Below are positions 49,160 through 57,961 of a stretch of 64,000 nucleotides of DNA, in pieces; within the stretch, counting starts at the first letter, position 1; every line of letters starts with the position of its first letter. The stretch spans positions 620,001 to 684,000 of the forward strand of contig NZ_JAOCQD020000002.1 of NCBI RefSeq assembly GCF_025290835.2, read 5' to 3'. The stretch is from Aquabacterium sp. OR-4 (lineage in GTDB: Bacteria > Pseudomonadota > Gammaproteobacteria > Burkholderiales > Burkholderiaceae_C). The notes under the pieces are model-generated. The model was not told the DNA's origin. It did no database searches and saw only the letters and a program-made list of their open reading frames with translations. The position numbers and the translations under genes are program-made.

Positions 49160-50079
49160 TCCTGGTCACCGGCGCCACCGGCTTTGTCGGCAGCCGCGTG
49201 TGCCGCCAGCTGGCCGCACGCGGCCTGGCCCACACGCCCACCAGCCGCTCGCTGGGGCTGGACCTGCGCGATGCCGCAGCCACCACGGCCTTCTTCCGCG
49301 CGCTGAAGCCCACCCAGGTGATCCACTGCGCGGCCCATGTGGGCGGCATCCAGTGGGGCGCCAAACGGCCGGTGGAGATCTTCCAGCACAACCTGCAGAT
49401 GACGCTGTCGCTGTGCGAGGCCGCACAGGCCAGCGGCGTGCAGCGCATCGTCAACCCGATCTCGAACTGCGCCTACCCGGCCCAGGCCACGCTGTTCCAG
49501 GAAGACGCGTTCTGGGACGGCCCGCTGCATGAATCGGTGCTGGTGTACGGCTTCGTGCGCAAGGCCTCGTGGGTGGCCAGCTGGGCCTGGCGCCAGCAAC
49601 ACGGGCTGGACACGCTGAACCTGATCCTCTCGAACATGTACGGCCCCGGCGATCACTTCGAGGAAGAACGCTCGCATGCGCTGGGCGCGCTGGTGATGAA
49701 AGTCGTGCGCGCCCACCAGCAAGGCCTGCCCGAGGTGGTGGTGTGGGGCAGCGGCACGCCGGTGCGCGAGTGGCTGCATGTGGACGACGGCGCCGAGGCG
49801 CTGATCCGCGGCCTCGACGCCCCGGCCACCGCCGAGCCGGTGAACGTGGGTGTGGCCCACGGCGTCAGCATCCTGGCCATGGCCGAGCTGATCCGCGATG
49901 TGGTGGGCTACCGCGGCCGCCTGGTGCTCGACCCCAGCAAGCCCGATGGTGCGCCCCACAAGACCGTGGACGGCACGCGCGGCGCCGCGCTGCTGGGCTG
50001 GCGCCCGACGCGCAGCTTCGAGGCCGGCGTGCGCGAAACCGTGGCCTGGTACCTGCAATCCCTGGCCCAGGCCAGCTGA
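49156..50079 (+). CDS. GDP-fucose-synthase-like NAD-dependent epimerase/reductase
   Basis: A 307-residue extended SDR protein. [15 protein letters not shown] binds NAD(P); [12 protein letters not shown] and SNCAYPAQ match the GDP-L-fucose synthase (Fcl/WcaG) pattern, including the cysteine before the Tyr-Pro. The catalytic YxxxK of Fcl (YAIAK in E. coli) reads YGFVRK here, so Arg occupies the usual Lys place with Lys one residue later. Translational coupling to gmd supports action on GDP-4-keto-6-deoxymannose to give GDP-fucose or a related deoxyhexose. Whether the shifted Lys works is unknown; it could be a subfamily trait. Confidence 0.78.
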   Translation: MILVTGATGFVGSRVCRQLAARGLAHTPTSRSLGLDLRDAAATTAFFRALKPTQVIHCAAHVGGIQWGAKRPVEIFQHNLQMTLSLCEAAQASGVQRIVNPISNCAYPAQATLFQEDAFWDGPLHESVLVYGFVRKASWVASWAWRQQHGLDTLNLILSNMYGPGDHFEEERSHALGALVMKVVRAHQQGLPEVVVWGSGTPVREWLHVDDGAEALIRGLDAPATAEPVNVGVAHGVSILAMAELIRDVVGYRGRLVLDPSKPDGAPHKTVDGTRGAALLGWRPTRSFEAGVRETVAWYLQSLAQAS

Positions 50080-50098
50080 ACACGACGGAGCGCCACGC

Positions 50099-50506
50099 AT
50101 GGCCATCACCGAAATCAAGGAAGGCGCGCTGGTGCTGGCGCGCCACATCCCCGCCGCCGACGCCTGGGGCAAGGGCCTGAAGTTCTTCTCGCCCGATGGC
50201 GACTACCAGCAGGTGGGCACCTGGGGCTATGGCGCCGGCAAGACCTTGCTGGCGCACAGCCACAACGAGGTGGCACGCAGCGTGGCCTGGACGCAGGAGG
50301 TGCTCTACATCCGCGCCGGCCGCGTGCTGGCCGAGGTGTACGACACGGCCGACCAGAAAGTGGCCGAGCTGGAAGCCGGCGCCGGCGACCTGCTGGTGCT
50401 GCTGCGCGGCGGCCATGGCTACCGCATTCTCGAGGACGGCACCCAGGTGCTGGAGATCAAGAACGGCCCCTATGTGGGCGCCGATGTCGACCGGAGGCGG
50501 CTGTGA
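50099..50506 (+). CDS. Small cupin-like protein of the sugar cluster
   Basis: A 135-residue single-domain cupin-type beta barrel: LKFFSPDGDYQQVGTWGYG, LLAHSHNEVARSVAWTQEVL and GDLLVLLRGGHGYRIL. Histidines in HSHNE and GGHGY could be metal ligands. GGAG (50086-50089) precedes the ATG, and the stop overlaps the GTG of the next gene. Cupins in sugar-nucleotide clusters are often isomerases or epimerases (FdtA/WxcM types), but the specific motifs are not clear enough to name it. Confidence 0.65.
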   Translation: MAITEIKEGALVLARHIPAADAWGKGLKFFSPDGDYQQVGTWGYGAGKTLLAHSHNEVARSVAWTQEVLYIRAGRVLAEVYDTADQKVAELEAGAGDLLVLLRGGHGYRILEDGTQVLEIKNGPYVGADVDRRRL

Positions 50507-51087
50507 TCACCCCTGCCGCGGCCACCGGCCTGAAGCTGCACCTGGGCTGCTGGCACCGCCACATCCCCGGCTGGGTGCATGTGGACCTGTGCGACATGCC
50601 GCACATCGACCACCGCTCGTCCATCGACCAGCTGCCCTTCATCGCCGACGGCGCGGCGCAGCTGGTCTACTGCAGCCATGCGCTGGAGTACTTCGATCGC
50701 CAGCAGGCCCTGGGCGTATTGGCCGAATGGCGCCGCGTGCTGGCCCCCGGCGGCACGCTGCGCCTGGCCGTGCCCGACTTCGAGGCGCTGATCCAGGTCT
50801 ACCAGCGCACCGGCGACCTGGCCCGCGTGCTGGGCCCGCTGTACGGCCGCATGGCCATCCCCACGCCGCAGGGCGAGCAGTGGCTGTACCACCGCACCAC
50901 CTACGACGAGCGCTCGCTCAGCGCCCTGCTGGCCGAGGCCGGCTTCACGGCGCCGCGGCGCTGGGACTGGCGCGCCACCGAGCACGCCCACATCGACGAC
51001 CACTCGCAGGCCTACTTTCCGCACATGAGCAAGGAGACCGGCCTGCTGGTCTCGCTGAACATGGAATTCACCCGCCCCGCTGACTGA
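50503..51087 (+). CDS. SAM-dependent methyltransferase (class I)
   Basis: A 194-residue methyltransferase of the small predicted-SAM type: LKLHLGCWHRHIPGWVHVDL (motif I with the acidic residue after the second strand), IDQLPFIADGAAQLVYCSHALEYF and VLAPGGTLRLAVPDFE. The GTG start overlaps the preceding stop (GTGA) and has a GGAGG Shine-Dalgarno within the cupin gene. Likely methylates a sugar or sugar nucleotide made by the cluster. The last part, AYFPHMSKETGLLVSLNMEF, resembles proteins encoded in O-antigen and S-layer glycan loci. Confidence 0.8.
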   Translation: MITPAAATGLKLHLGCWHRHIPGWVHVDLCDMPHIDHRSSIDQLPFIADGAAQLVYCSHALEYFDRQQALGVLAEWRRVLAPGGTLRLAVPDFEALIQVYQRTGDLARVLGPLYGRMAIPTPQGEQWLYHRTTYDERSLSALLAEAGFTAPRRWDWRATEHAHIDDHSQAYFPHMSKETGLLVSLNMEFTRPAD

Positions 51088-51109
51088 CCCCGGCCTGGCC
51101 GGACACCCC

Positions 51110-52207
51110 ATGAGCGACACCGATTTCATCCCCCAGATGCGCCCGCTGTTCGGCGCCGACGAGCGTGCCGAGCTGCTGAGCTACCTCGACGAGGACGGCT
51201 TCTTCACCGAGTTCAAGCGCACCGAGGCCTTCGAGGCCGAGATCGCCCGCTACACCGGCGCGCGCCACTGCGTGGTGGTGAACAACGGCACCGTGTCGCT
51301 CACCCTGGCCGCCGCGGCGCTGGGCATCGGCCCGGGCGACGAGGTGATCTGTCCCGACTACACCATGATCGCCACGCCCAACTCGGTGCAGATGCTGGGC
51401 GCCAAGCCGGTGTTCGTGGACGTGGAGCCCGACACCCTGGTGATGGACGTGGCACTGGCCGAGCGCGCCATCACGCCGCGCACCAAGGCCATCATGCTGG
51501 TGTCGGCCAACGGCCGCGCGCCGCGCGCCGGCATCGCCACCTTCGAGGCGCTGTCGCAGCGCACCGGCATCGCGCTGATCGAGGACGCCGCGCAGTCGCT
51601 GGGCTCCTGGTATGCCGATGGACGTCATGTCGGCCGCGCCGGCCGCATCGGCAGCTTTTCGTTCTCGGCACCCAAGATCATCTCCACCGGCCAGGGCGGC
51701 GCCCTGATCACCGACGACGACGCCCTGGCCGCGCGCCTGCGCAAGCTCAAGGATTTCGGCCGCTCGGGCGGTGGCAACGACGTGCACGACAGCATCGGCT
51801 GGAACTTCAAGTTCACCGAGCTGCAGGCCTGCGTGGGCCTGGCCCAGATGCGCCAGCTGCCCGACCGCGTGGTGCGCAAGAAGGCCATCTGGCGCCGCTA
51901 TGCCGAGCGCCTGGCCGGCGTGAGCGGCTACCGCCTGTTCGATCACGATCTGGCGCTGTGCACGCCCTGGTTCATCGACGGCGTGGCCGAGCGCCGCGAC
52001 GAACTGGCCGCGCACCTGAAGGCGCGCGGCATTGGCACGCGCACCATGTACCCGCCCATCCACCGCCAGAAGGCCTACGACCTGCCGGGCGACCACCCGG
52101 TGGCCGAGCACATCGGCCGCGACGGCCTGTGGCTGCCCTCGATGATCCAGCTCACGGATGCGCAGATCGACCGCATCTGCGGCGAGATTGCGGCGTTCTA
52201 CGGCTGA
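51110..52207 (+). CDS. DegT/DnrJ/EryC1 sugar aminotransferase, GDP-perosamine synthase-like
   Basis: A 365-residue PLP-dependent aminotransferase. Typical blocks: VVVNNGTVSLTLAAAALGIG, VICPDYTMIATPNSV, ALIEDAAQSLGSWY and the PLP lysine in SFSAPKIISTGQGG. With gmd in the same operon, the natural reaction would be transamination of GDP-4-keto-6-deoxymannose to GDP-perosamine. That makes two possible consumers of the Gmd product here, the other being the reductase at 49156. No formyl- or acetyltransferase for the amino group is visible. The start ATG is 23 bases after the methyltransferase stop. Confidence 0.85.
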   Translation: MSDTDFIPQMRPLFGADERAELLSYLDEDGFFTEFKRTEAFEAEIARYTGARHCVVVNNGTVSLTLAAAALGIGPGDEVICPDYTMIATPNSVQMLGAKPVFVDVEPDTLVMDVALAERAITPRTKAIMLVSANGRAPRAGIATFEALSQRTGIALIEDAAQSLGSWYADGRHVGRAGRIGSFSFSAPKIISTGQGGALITDDDALAARLRKLKDFGRSGGGNDVHDSIGWNFKFTELQACVGLAQMRQLPDRVVRKKAIWRRYAERLAGVSGYRLFDHDLALCTPWFIDGVAERRDELAAHLKARGIGTRTMYPPIHRQKAYDLPGDHPVAEHIGRDGLWLPSMIQLTDAQIDRICGEIAAFYG

Positions 52208-52238
52208 ACGCCCCAGCCTCCCGGCCAGCCCCCGCACG

Positions 52239-53024
52239 ATGAAGGTAGAGATCATTCACCCCGGCGATGGCTGGGTGCTGGACCGCCTGGCGCGCATCCT
52301 GATCGAGCGCATTCCGGGCGCCTATGGCTCGCCCCATGCCTCGCGCGCGCAGGCCGACACCGACATCGCGTACTTCATGCACTACGGCCTGTTCGGCCAG
52401 AGCCATGCGCCGGTGCGCGGCTGCTTCATGCCGCACAAGGAGCCGCCGGACGCCGTCTTCGACATGGCGGCGCGCCATGCCGGTTTCTGCGTGGCGCCGT
52501 CGCGCGCCTCGGTGGCCGAGTGCCTGCCCTTCAACGCCGCCACGCACCTGGTCTACCACGGCATCGACCTGCAGGCCTTCCGGCCGCGCCTGCGCATCGG
52601 CTTCGTCGGCCGCGAGTACCCCAGCGGCCGCAAGGGCTCGGAGATCTTCGGCTTCCTGCGCGGGCTGGACTTCGTCGACCTGCGGCTGACCAATGGCACG
52701 CTGCGCGACGACGAGATCCCGGCCTTCATCGGCGACATGGACTACATCCTGATCGCCTCGAAACACGAGGGCGGGCCGCTGTGCTTCCAGGAAGCCCTGG
52801 CCAGCGGCGTGGAGGTGATCTCCACCGACGTGGGCATGGTCTCCGACTTCCGCGATGCACCCGGCGTGCACCTGTATCCCTACAACGACCTGGCGGCGCT
52901 GCGCCAGCTGCTCGATCGCCTGCTGGCGCGCCGCCTGCAGCTGCGGCGCACCGTCGAGCGCTACAGCGAGGCCTATTTCGCCGAGCAGCACCTGCAGATC
53001 TTCCAACGCCAGCTGGGCCGCTGA
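52239..53024 (+). CDS. Glycosyltransferase, GT-B fold (GT4-like C-domain)
   Basis: A 261-residue protein with a short N-domain (KVEIIHPGDGWVLDRLARIL, DIAYFMHYGLFG) and a GT4-like C-domain containing LVYHGIDLQAFRP, IGFVGREYPSGRKG and the nucleotide-sugar Glu motif SKHEGGPLCFQEALASGVEV. Shorter than usual GT4 enzymes (about 360 residues); the acceptor domain is compact. No membrane segment, so it is soluble. It follows the aminotransferase by 31 bases in the same operon. Donor sugar unknown. Confidence 0.8.
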   Translation: MKVEIIHPGDGWVLDRLARILIERIPGAYGSPHASRAQADTDIAYFMHYGLFGQSHAPVRGCFMPHKEPPDAVFDMAARHAGFCVAPSRASVAECLPFNAATHLVYHGIDLQAFRPRLRIGFVGREYPSGRKGSEIFGFLRGLDFVDLRLTNGTLRDDEIPAFIGDMDYILIASKHEGGPLCFQEALASGVEVISTDVGMVSDFRDAPGVHLYPYNDLAALRQLLDRLLARRLQLRRTVERYSEAYFAEQHLQIFQRQLGR

Positions 53025-53055
53025 GCCACGGCACCGCCCCCCAACAAGGACCGAC

Positions 53056-53925
53056 ATGATCGAAATGGCCGAACTGGTGCATGGTTTCCATGCCAACCTT
53101 CCCGTCACGCTGAGCCTGCTGCGCGACTTCTGCGGCGTGCGCCAGTTCGACCTGGTGCCGCGTGCCGGCACGCCGCTGGCGCTGCCCGCCGGCGCCACGC
53201 CGGCCGCCATGCGCCTGCATTGCGACAAGGTGATCGCACGCCAGGTGCTGCGCGACCATGCCTGGCAGGTGGAAGAACTGAACTTCGCCAAGGCCGTGAT
53301 GCCGGCCGACAGCCCCTTTGCGCTGGTGGACGTGGGCGCCAACATGGGCCTGTTCAGTCGCCAGTTCCTGGTGCAGTTTCCGAACCTGGCGCAGGTGTGG
53401 GCCTACGAGCCCAACCCCGACAACCACGCCCTGCTGCTGCACAACCTGGCATTCAGCCCCAAGGTGCAGGCGCACCGCGTGGCGCTGTCCGACAGCGAGG
53501 GCCAGGCCGATTTCTACGAAGAGCAGGACAACTGCGGCAACTACTCGCTCAACAGCGCGGCCATGCCGCCCGAGCAGCAGTTCAAGGTAGCGCGCGTGCA
53601 GACCCGCGCGGTGGCCACCGAGTGCCTGACCTGGCATCAGTCGGGCCTGCCGCTGTTCTATAAATCGGACACGCAGGGCTTTGACGAGAAGATCGCCTGT
53701 GCCCTGCCCGACAGCTTCTGGCCCTCGGTGAAGGCCGGCATCCTGGAGCTGTGGCGCATCGACAAGCCCGAGCACAGCCGCGAGCGCCTGCGCGCGGTGC
53801 TGGACCAGTTCCCGCGCAAGATCTTCCTGCGCGATCCGCGCCGCCTGCTGGCCACCGACGAGATCCTGGCCTTCCTGGACAGCCAGGACCGCAACCACCA
53901 CGACCTGGGCTTCTGGCGGCCCTGA
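53056..53925 (+). CDS. FkbM-family methyltransferase
   Basis: A 289-residue methyltransferase of the FkbM type: SAM motif FALVDVGANMGLFSRQFL (about 90-107), WAYEPNPDNHALLLHN (acidic residue after strand 2) and FYKSDTQGFDEKI near 200, the characteristic K-x-D-x-x-G-x-E/D-like block. FkbM enzymes O-methylate sugars or polyketides, so this may methylate a glycan. AAGGA (53046-53050) gives the start. It ends the rightward sugar operon; two hairpins follow. Confidence 0.85.
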   Translation: MIEMAELVHGFHANLPVTLSLLRDFCGVRQFDLVPRAGTPLALPAGATPAAMRLHCDKVIARQVLRDHAWQVEELNFAKAVMPADSPFALVDVGANMGLFSRQFLVQFPNLAQVWAYEPNPDNHALLLHNLAFSPKVQAHRVALSDSEGQADFYEEQDNCGNYSLNSAAMPPEQQFKVARVQTRAVATECLTWHQSGLPLFYKSDTQGFDEKIACALPDSFWPSVKAGILELWRIDKPEHSRERLRAVLDQFPRKIFLRDPRRLLATDEILAFLDSQDRNHHDLGFWRP

Positions 53926-53935
53926 GGGCAAGCCC

Positions 53936-53954
53936 GGCACGCCACCGGCGTGCC
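53936..53954 (+). terminator. Small GC hairpin after the fkbM-type gene
   Basis: GGCACGCC-ACC-GGCGTGCC, perfect 8-bp stem, 11 bases after the stop. It precedes the stronger terminator at 53971. Confidence 0.45.
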
Positions 53955-53970
53955 CCCCTCCCCAACGACA

Positions 53971-53995
53971 AAAGGGCGCGTGCAACGCGCCCTTT
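53971..53995. terminator. Bidirectional rho-independent terminator
   Basis: AAAGGGCGCG-TGCAA-CGCGCCCTTT: perfect 10-bp stem with a 5-base loop, followed by CTTC on the right and preceded by an A-rich ACAA on the left. It separates the convergent fkbM-type gene and the fucosyltransferase-like fusion gene. Confidence 0.88.
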
Positions 53996-54049
53996 CTTCA
54001 TGGCCCGGTCAGCGCGGGCGTGCACCGGGCCGCAGCCCGGGCACCAGGT

Positions 54050-56038
54050 TCAGGCCTCAACAGCCTCGGGGGCGGCGCTGGTTTCGCGTACAGGCTCGGC
54101 CGCGGTGGTGACAGCGGCCGGCCCCTGGGTGGCTCGCGGGGCCGCCACCGCGGCGGCGGCATAACGCTCGGCGCTCCAGCCCTCGGGCGCAAAGCACAGC
54201 ACGGGCTGGCGGTATTGGCCCAGCGGCAGCCGGGCCAGGCCCTGCACCGTCCAGCCGGCACGCAGGTGCTCGGCAGGGTCGTTGGCCAGGTAGCCGGCAT
54301 CCGGGCCGGCCACGCCGATGAAGCGCAGCCCGCCCACATGCTCGAGCGCGCGGATGCGCTGCTCGCCATAGATGCGGTGGGCGTTGAAGTGCGTCAGGTC
54401 CTGCCCGGTGGGCACGGCCACCGCGCACAGGCCGTGCGATGCCAGCGCGCGCGCCATCAGGCTGAAGGTGTAGAGGTCGCCCAGCGGCGTGAGCCGGTCG
54501 CCATAGCGGCCCAGGCCCGAGTGCTCGATCGAGCTGTAGGACAGCACCAGGTCATAGCGGCCCACATGCGCGTCCAGCTCGGCCAGCCAGTCGTCCCAGG
54601 TGATGGTGCTCAGGCGGGTGGGCACATCGGGCCGGCCGTTCCAGTCGATCGGGCGGTACTCCACCGTGGTGACCTCGGCCGCGCCGGCCTGGGCACACAG
54701 CAGTTCCAGCCAGAACGATTCAGAGCCGATCACCAGCACCTTGCGCCCGGCAATGTGGCCACGCAGGCGGCTGACCTGCGAATGCGCCTCGGGGTACGGG
54801 CACAGCTGGCGGAACACCTGCATCGGCATGCGATCGGTGGGCAGGCGGGCCAGTTGGTTGAACACATTGGCATCCCAGTCCAGCCGCGGCTTGGAGGCGT
54901 GGCTGTTCATGAACAGGCGCTCGGTGAACGGCAGGCGGTAGCCCAGCGTCTCCCAGTACATGAAGGCGGGCTCGCACTGCTCGGGCGGCACCGGGCCGGG
55001 GGCGCCGTGGTCCAGATCGAGTGCATGCACCGCGTCGCCGCGGGCCACCAGGGCACGCGCGCGCTGCATGAAGCTGGCGCGCGCCTCGGCCAGCGCACGG
55101 CGCTCGGCCAGCGGGCTGGGCGTGCGCGCCACATTGGCCGCCGGCACCAGCACACCATGCAGGTGGCGCGCGATCTCGGCAAAGGTGCTGCCGGGATGAA
55201 ACACCGCGAGGTCGACGCAGCTGAGCAGGTAGATGTCGGTCAGCGCGTCCAGGCCATGTTCGGCGCTGATGGTGTAGCTGTCGGGATCGCCCCAGACCTG
55301 CTTGCCCTGGTTGAGCGTCAGGTGCAGGCGGTCATGGCGGCTGATCACCTGGCCGGGAAAGGCCGCGCGCAGGCCCTGCTCCAGCTGTGAGTCTTCGGTG
55401 GAGAGGAAAAAGCGCTGGCCGCCCAGGCGCTCGCGCACCAGGCCGCCGTATTGCTCAACCGCCTGCTTGACGCCGAAATCGGTGCCGCGCGCATGCACGC
55501 CCTTCAGCGGCTGCCAGGGCTGGCCGGGGCCGGCCCACAGGCCCAGCTCGGCCGCCTGGGCCAGCACCTTGGTGCGCACCTCGGCGGCGGGCTGCAGGCT
55601 GCGCAGCGCAGCAATGCAATGCTCGCGCGGCACGCTGGCCAGGTAGTCGTTGTCGTAGACGATGACCACATCGGCGCTCTCGTCCAGGCGCAGGGCCTGG
55701 CTCTGGCGCGGCGCGGTGCGCTGGGCCAGCCGCAGCAGCTGGTCGCGGCCAAAGCGTTCGGCCTCGCGCTGCACGTTGTGGCCCGGGCCCTTCTCGGTGA
55801 ACAGCGCCAGGCTGCGATCGTCCTCGCCCAGGGCCGCGATCTCGTCGAGCGTGATGGACTCGAACGGCGTCTCGAACAGCCGCTCCAGCGGCGTCAGGCA
55901 GCCATTGGGGGTGATGTTGTCCCAGTAGACCCGCAAGCGGCGACCCGTGATCTGGCAGTAGGCCATGGCCGCGGCCAGCGGGCGCAGCCGGTTGCCCAGG
56001 CCGCTGGTGCAATAGACGATGTAGAGCTTGTCAGACAT
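54050..56038 (-). CDS. Fucosyltransferase-like / DUF268 fusion protein
   Basis: A 662-residue two-domain protein. Residues 1-330 resemble the GDP-fucose-using transferase superfamily (NodZ, FUT8, protein O-fucosyltransferases): SGLGNRLRPLAAAMAYCQIT at the N-terminus, GVHARGTDFG as the arginine motif, and LLSCVDLAVFHPGSTFAEIA near the end. Residues about 370-610 match DUF268: DWDANVFNQLARLP, KVLVIGSESFWLELL, VLSYSSIEHSGLGRYGD and NAHRIYGEQR, which looks like a methyltransferase-like Rossmann fold. The last 40 residues are an Ala/Pro/Thr tail. With gmd and a GDP-fucose-synthase-like gene in the cluster, fucosyl transfer is plausible. Acceptor and DUF268 function unknown. Confidence 0.72.
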   Translation of the reverse strand: MSDKLYIVYCTSGLGNRLRPLAAAMAYCQITGRRLRVYWDNITPNGCLTPLERLFETPFESITLDEIAALGEDDRSLALFTEKGPGHNVQREAERFGRDQLLRLAQRTAPRQSQALRLDESADVVIVYDNDYLASVPREHCIAALRSLQPAAEVRTKVLAQAAELGLWAGPGQPWQPLKGVHARGTDFGVKQAVEQYGGLVRERLGGQRFFLSTEDSQLEQGLRAAFPGQVISRHDRLHLTLNQGKQVWGDPDSYTISAEHGLDALTDIYLLSCVDLAVFHPGSTFAEIARHLHGVLVPAANVARTPSPLAERRALAEARASFMQRARALVARGDAVHALDLDHGAPGPVPPEQCEPAFMYWETLGYRLPFTERLFMNSHASKPRLDWDANVFNQLARLPTDRMPMQVFRQLCPYPEAHSQVSRLRGHIAGRKVLVIGSESFWLELLCAQAGAAEVTTVEYRPIDWNGRPDVPTRLSTITWDDWLAELDAHVGRYDLVLSYSSIEHSGLGRYGDRLTPLGDLYTFSLMARALASHGLCAVAVPTGQDLTHFNAHRIYGEQRIRALEHVGGLRFIGVAGPDAGYLANDPAEHLRAGWTVQGLARLPLGQYRQPVLCFAPEGWSAERYAAAAVAAPRATQGPAAVTTAAEPVRETSAAPEAVEA

Positions 56039-56117
56039 GCGGGAACCCCAAGATGTTCTCCCGCAGTGTGCGAGCCTGCCCCGGGCGCTAAAGCCCGAAA
56101 ACCGGGCGCTTGGCGGT

Positions 56118-56798
56118 TCAGACCCTCACTTCACTCCACCCGAACCGCAGCAAACCCTTGGGCTTGGGCAGCCCGATCTGGTGCTTGAACTGCGCCAGCG
56201 CCTGGTTGTGGGTGGTGTCGCGGTTCAGGCCGCCGGTGCGAAAGCCCATCTGCTCGAAGGCGATGTCGGTGAACAGCAGCTCCTGGCCCACGTGCTTGCG
56301 CCACATGGTGCGAAACACCACGTCCTCGTAGCCGTAGTGGCCGCTGAAGTCCTCGTCGTAGCCGCCGGCGCGGAAAAAGCCTTGGCGGGTGATCAGGAAG
56401 GTGTTGATGTGCGGCTCGACGTCCACGCCGTTTTCCACCCGTCGAAACACGTACAGGCGCTGGGCATCCAGCCGCGGCAGGGCGTCGGCCAGGCGCGCGA
56501 TGGCGGCCTCGTCGGCGATGTTGTCGGCGTCGAAGTACAGCATCCACTCGGTGCGCGACTGGATCGCGGCCAGGTTGCGGCAGCCGGGCATGTTCCAGTC
56601 GATGTCGTCGTCCACGCGCAGCAGGCGCAGGTCCAGCGGGCCGGGGTCGATCTGCAGCGGCGTGTCGGAGTGGTCGTCGATGATCAGGAACTGCAGGCGC
56701 GCCAGCAGCGCGGGCGAGAAGCGCTTCCAGCGCTCGAGCTGCCGGTCCACCGGGCCCTGGGCGTTGTAGACATGGGTGATGAGGGTCAGGTCGGCCAT
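56118..56798 (-). CDS. Family 2 (GT-A) glycosyltransferase-like protein
   Basis: A 226-residue GT-A protein: ADLTLITHVYNAQGPVDRQL, FLIIDDHSDTPLQI (nucleotide-binding Asp), WMLYFDADNIAD (DXD motif) and GGYDEDFSGHYGYEDVVFR (acceptor-side ED motif of GT2/galactosyltransferase-like enzymes). No membrane anchor. The ATG at 56798 is preferred to an in-frame TTG two codons upstream. It lies in the leftward GT series; the upstream 84-bp gap holds 14-bp repeats. Confidence 0.85.
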   Translation of the reverse strand: MADLTLITHVYNAQGPVDRQLERWKRFSPALLARLQFLIIDDHSDTPLQIDPGPLDLRLLRVDDDIDWNMPGCRNLAAIQSRTEWMLYFDADNIADEAAIARLADALPRLDAQRLYVFRRVENGVDVEPHINTFLITRQGFFRAGGYDEDFSGHYGYEDVVFRTMWRKHVGQELLFTDIAFEQMGFRTGGLNRDTTHNQALAQFKHQIGLPKPKGLLRFGWSEVRV

Positions 56799-56853
56799 GG
56801 TCAAAAGCGGTATCAGGCGGTTCGGGTCAGGGGCTGCGGATCGGGCGACGCAG

Positions 56854-56909
56854 GTCAGGCGATGTGGGTCAGGCGATGTGGGTCAGGCGATGTGGGTCAG
56901 GCACTGCGG
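56854..56909. repeat. 14-bp tandem repeat spanning a stop codon
   Basis: Units of GTCAGGCGATGTGG at 56854, 56868 and 56882, plus a diverged copy at 56896. The stop of the next minus-strand gene (TCA, 56883-56885) lies in the third unit, so the repeat seems to have arisen by duplication of that gene's last codons. Confidence 0.88.
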
Positions 56910-57956
56910 GTTCAGGTACAGGCGCGCGCCGGCGGCCTGCAGCGCCGCGTGGTAGGGCACGTGCTCGCACACCTCGCGGCCGTGCACCAGGCCGGCATAG
57001 CGCCCGCGGCTGGCGATGGCGCCCTTGTAGAGGCCGAAGCCGCCGAAGGCCGAGCGCACCGGCACCCAGCCCTTGACGCGCTGCGGCGCCAGGATCTGCG
57101 TGGCGGCGTGGATGTCGCGGCCGTCAAACAGCGCGGCGTTCAGGCGGTGCTGGCCGTCCCACACGTAGTCGTCGCGGCAGAAGTGGTCTTCGCGCAGCGC
57201 CCAGGTGTCGTAGTACAGCGGCCAGCTCAGCGGAAACACCGCGTCCCACACCGGCTCGTACTGGAAGTTGCTGAGAAAGCCTTCGGTGCTGAAGCGCGGG
57301 CCCACCAGGCCGTCGAGGTCGGCCCAGGCGATGTAGTCCCAGGGGCCACGCGCCAGCACGGCGTCGAGCAGGCGGTTGCGGCCATAGGCCAGGCGCTCGG
57401 TGCGGCGCGGCATGCGCGCGGCAATGCCCTGCTCGCGCTGCAGCTGCAGCAGGCGGTCGCCCGCCATCTGCTCGAGCAGCGTGCCGGTGGCGTCCTGCGA
57501 GTCGTTTTCGTAGACATGGATCTCGTGCGCGCCGAACAGGCTGCCCAGCTCGCGCAGCCGCTGGATCGACGCCGGCAGCGCACGCGCGCAGTCGCGTGCC
57601 GTGCCCAGAAAGGCGATGCGGCTGCCGCGCAGGCGTTCGCGCACCGCCGCCTCGGGCTCGGGGGCCAGCATCTCCAGCCGGCCCAGCGGCGCGGCCGTGG
57701 CGGCCTGGCCGCTCGCGCCATCGCCGGCCGCGGCCGCCAGGATGTCGAAGCCGAAGCGCGCCCAGTTGTCGGGCCGGTCGAACAGCACCTGCGCGGTGTC
57801 GCCGCTGATCTGCAGGCGGCAGGCCGGGGTGTCCCAGTCGAGCGGGTCGTGCACCCGGGCGACGCCGATGCGCACGTCCTGGATGGCCACGCCGGGGGTG
57901 CGCAGCGTGAGGCCGCGCACGAAGCCGAAGGTGTCGTTGGCAAGGCGGTGTTGCAT
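56883..57956 (-). CDS. GT-A glycosyltransferase of CAP59/GT69-like type
   Basis: A 357-residue protein. The N-terminal about 110 residues have no motif I recognise. After that IAFLGTARDCARALPASIQR, IHVYENDSQDATGTLLEQM, RLAYGRNRLLDAVLARG and DYIAWADLDGLVG follow the pattern of CAP59-type (GT69) mannosyltransferases, with D-L-D as the likely metal-binding motif. FGGFGLYKGAI and HVPYHAAL near the end fit the same fold. The start at 57956 follows from where the conserved part begins; upstream frame sequence is shadow. It ends 5 bases before the next GT gene's stop region and is probably co-transcribed with it. Confidence 0.72.
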   Translation of the reverse strand: MQHRLANDTFGFVRGLTLRTPGVAIQDVRIGVARVHDPLDWDTPACRLQISGDTAQVLFDRPDNWARFGFDILAAAAGDGASGQAATAAPLGRLEMLAPEPEAAVRERLRGSRIAFLGTARDCARALPASIQRLRELGSLFGAHEIHVYENDSQDATGTLLEQMAGDRLLQLQREQGIAARMPRRTERLAYGRNRLLDAVLARGPWDYIAWADLDGLVGPRFSTEGFLSNFQYEPVWDAVFPLSWPLYYDTWALREDHFCRDDYVWDGQHRLNAALFDGRDIHAATQILAPQRVKGWVPVRSAFGGFGLYKGAIASRGRYAGLVHGREVCEHVPYHAALQAAGARLYLNPQCLTHIA

Positions 57957-57961
57957 GGTGC

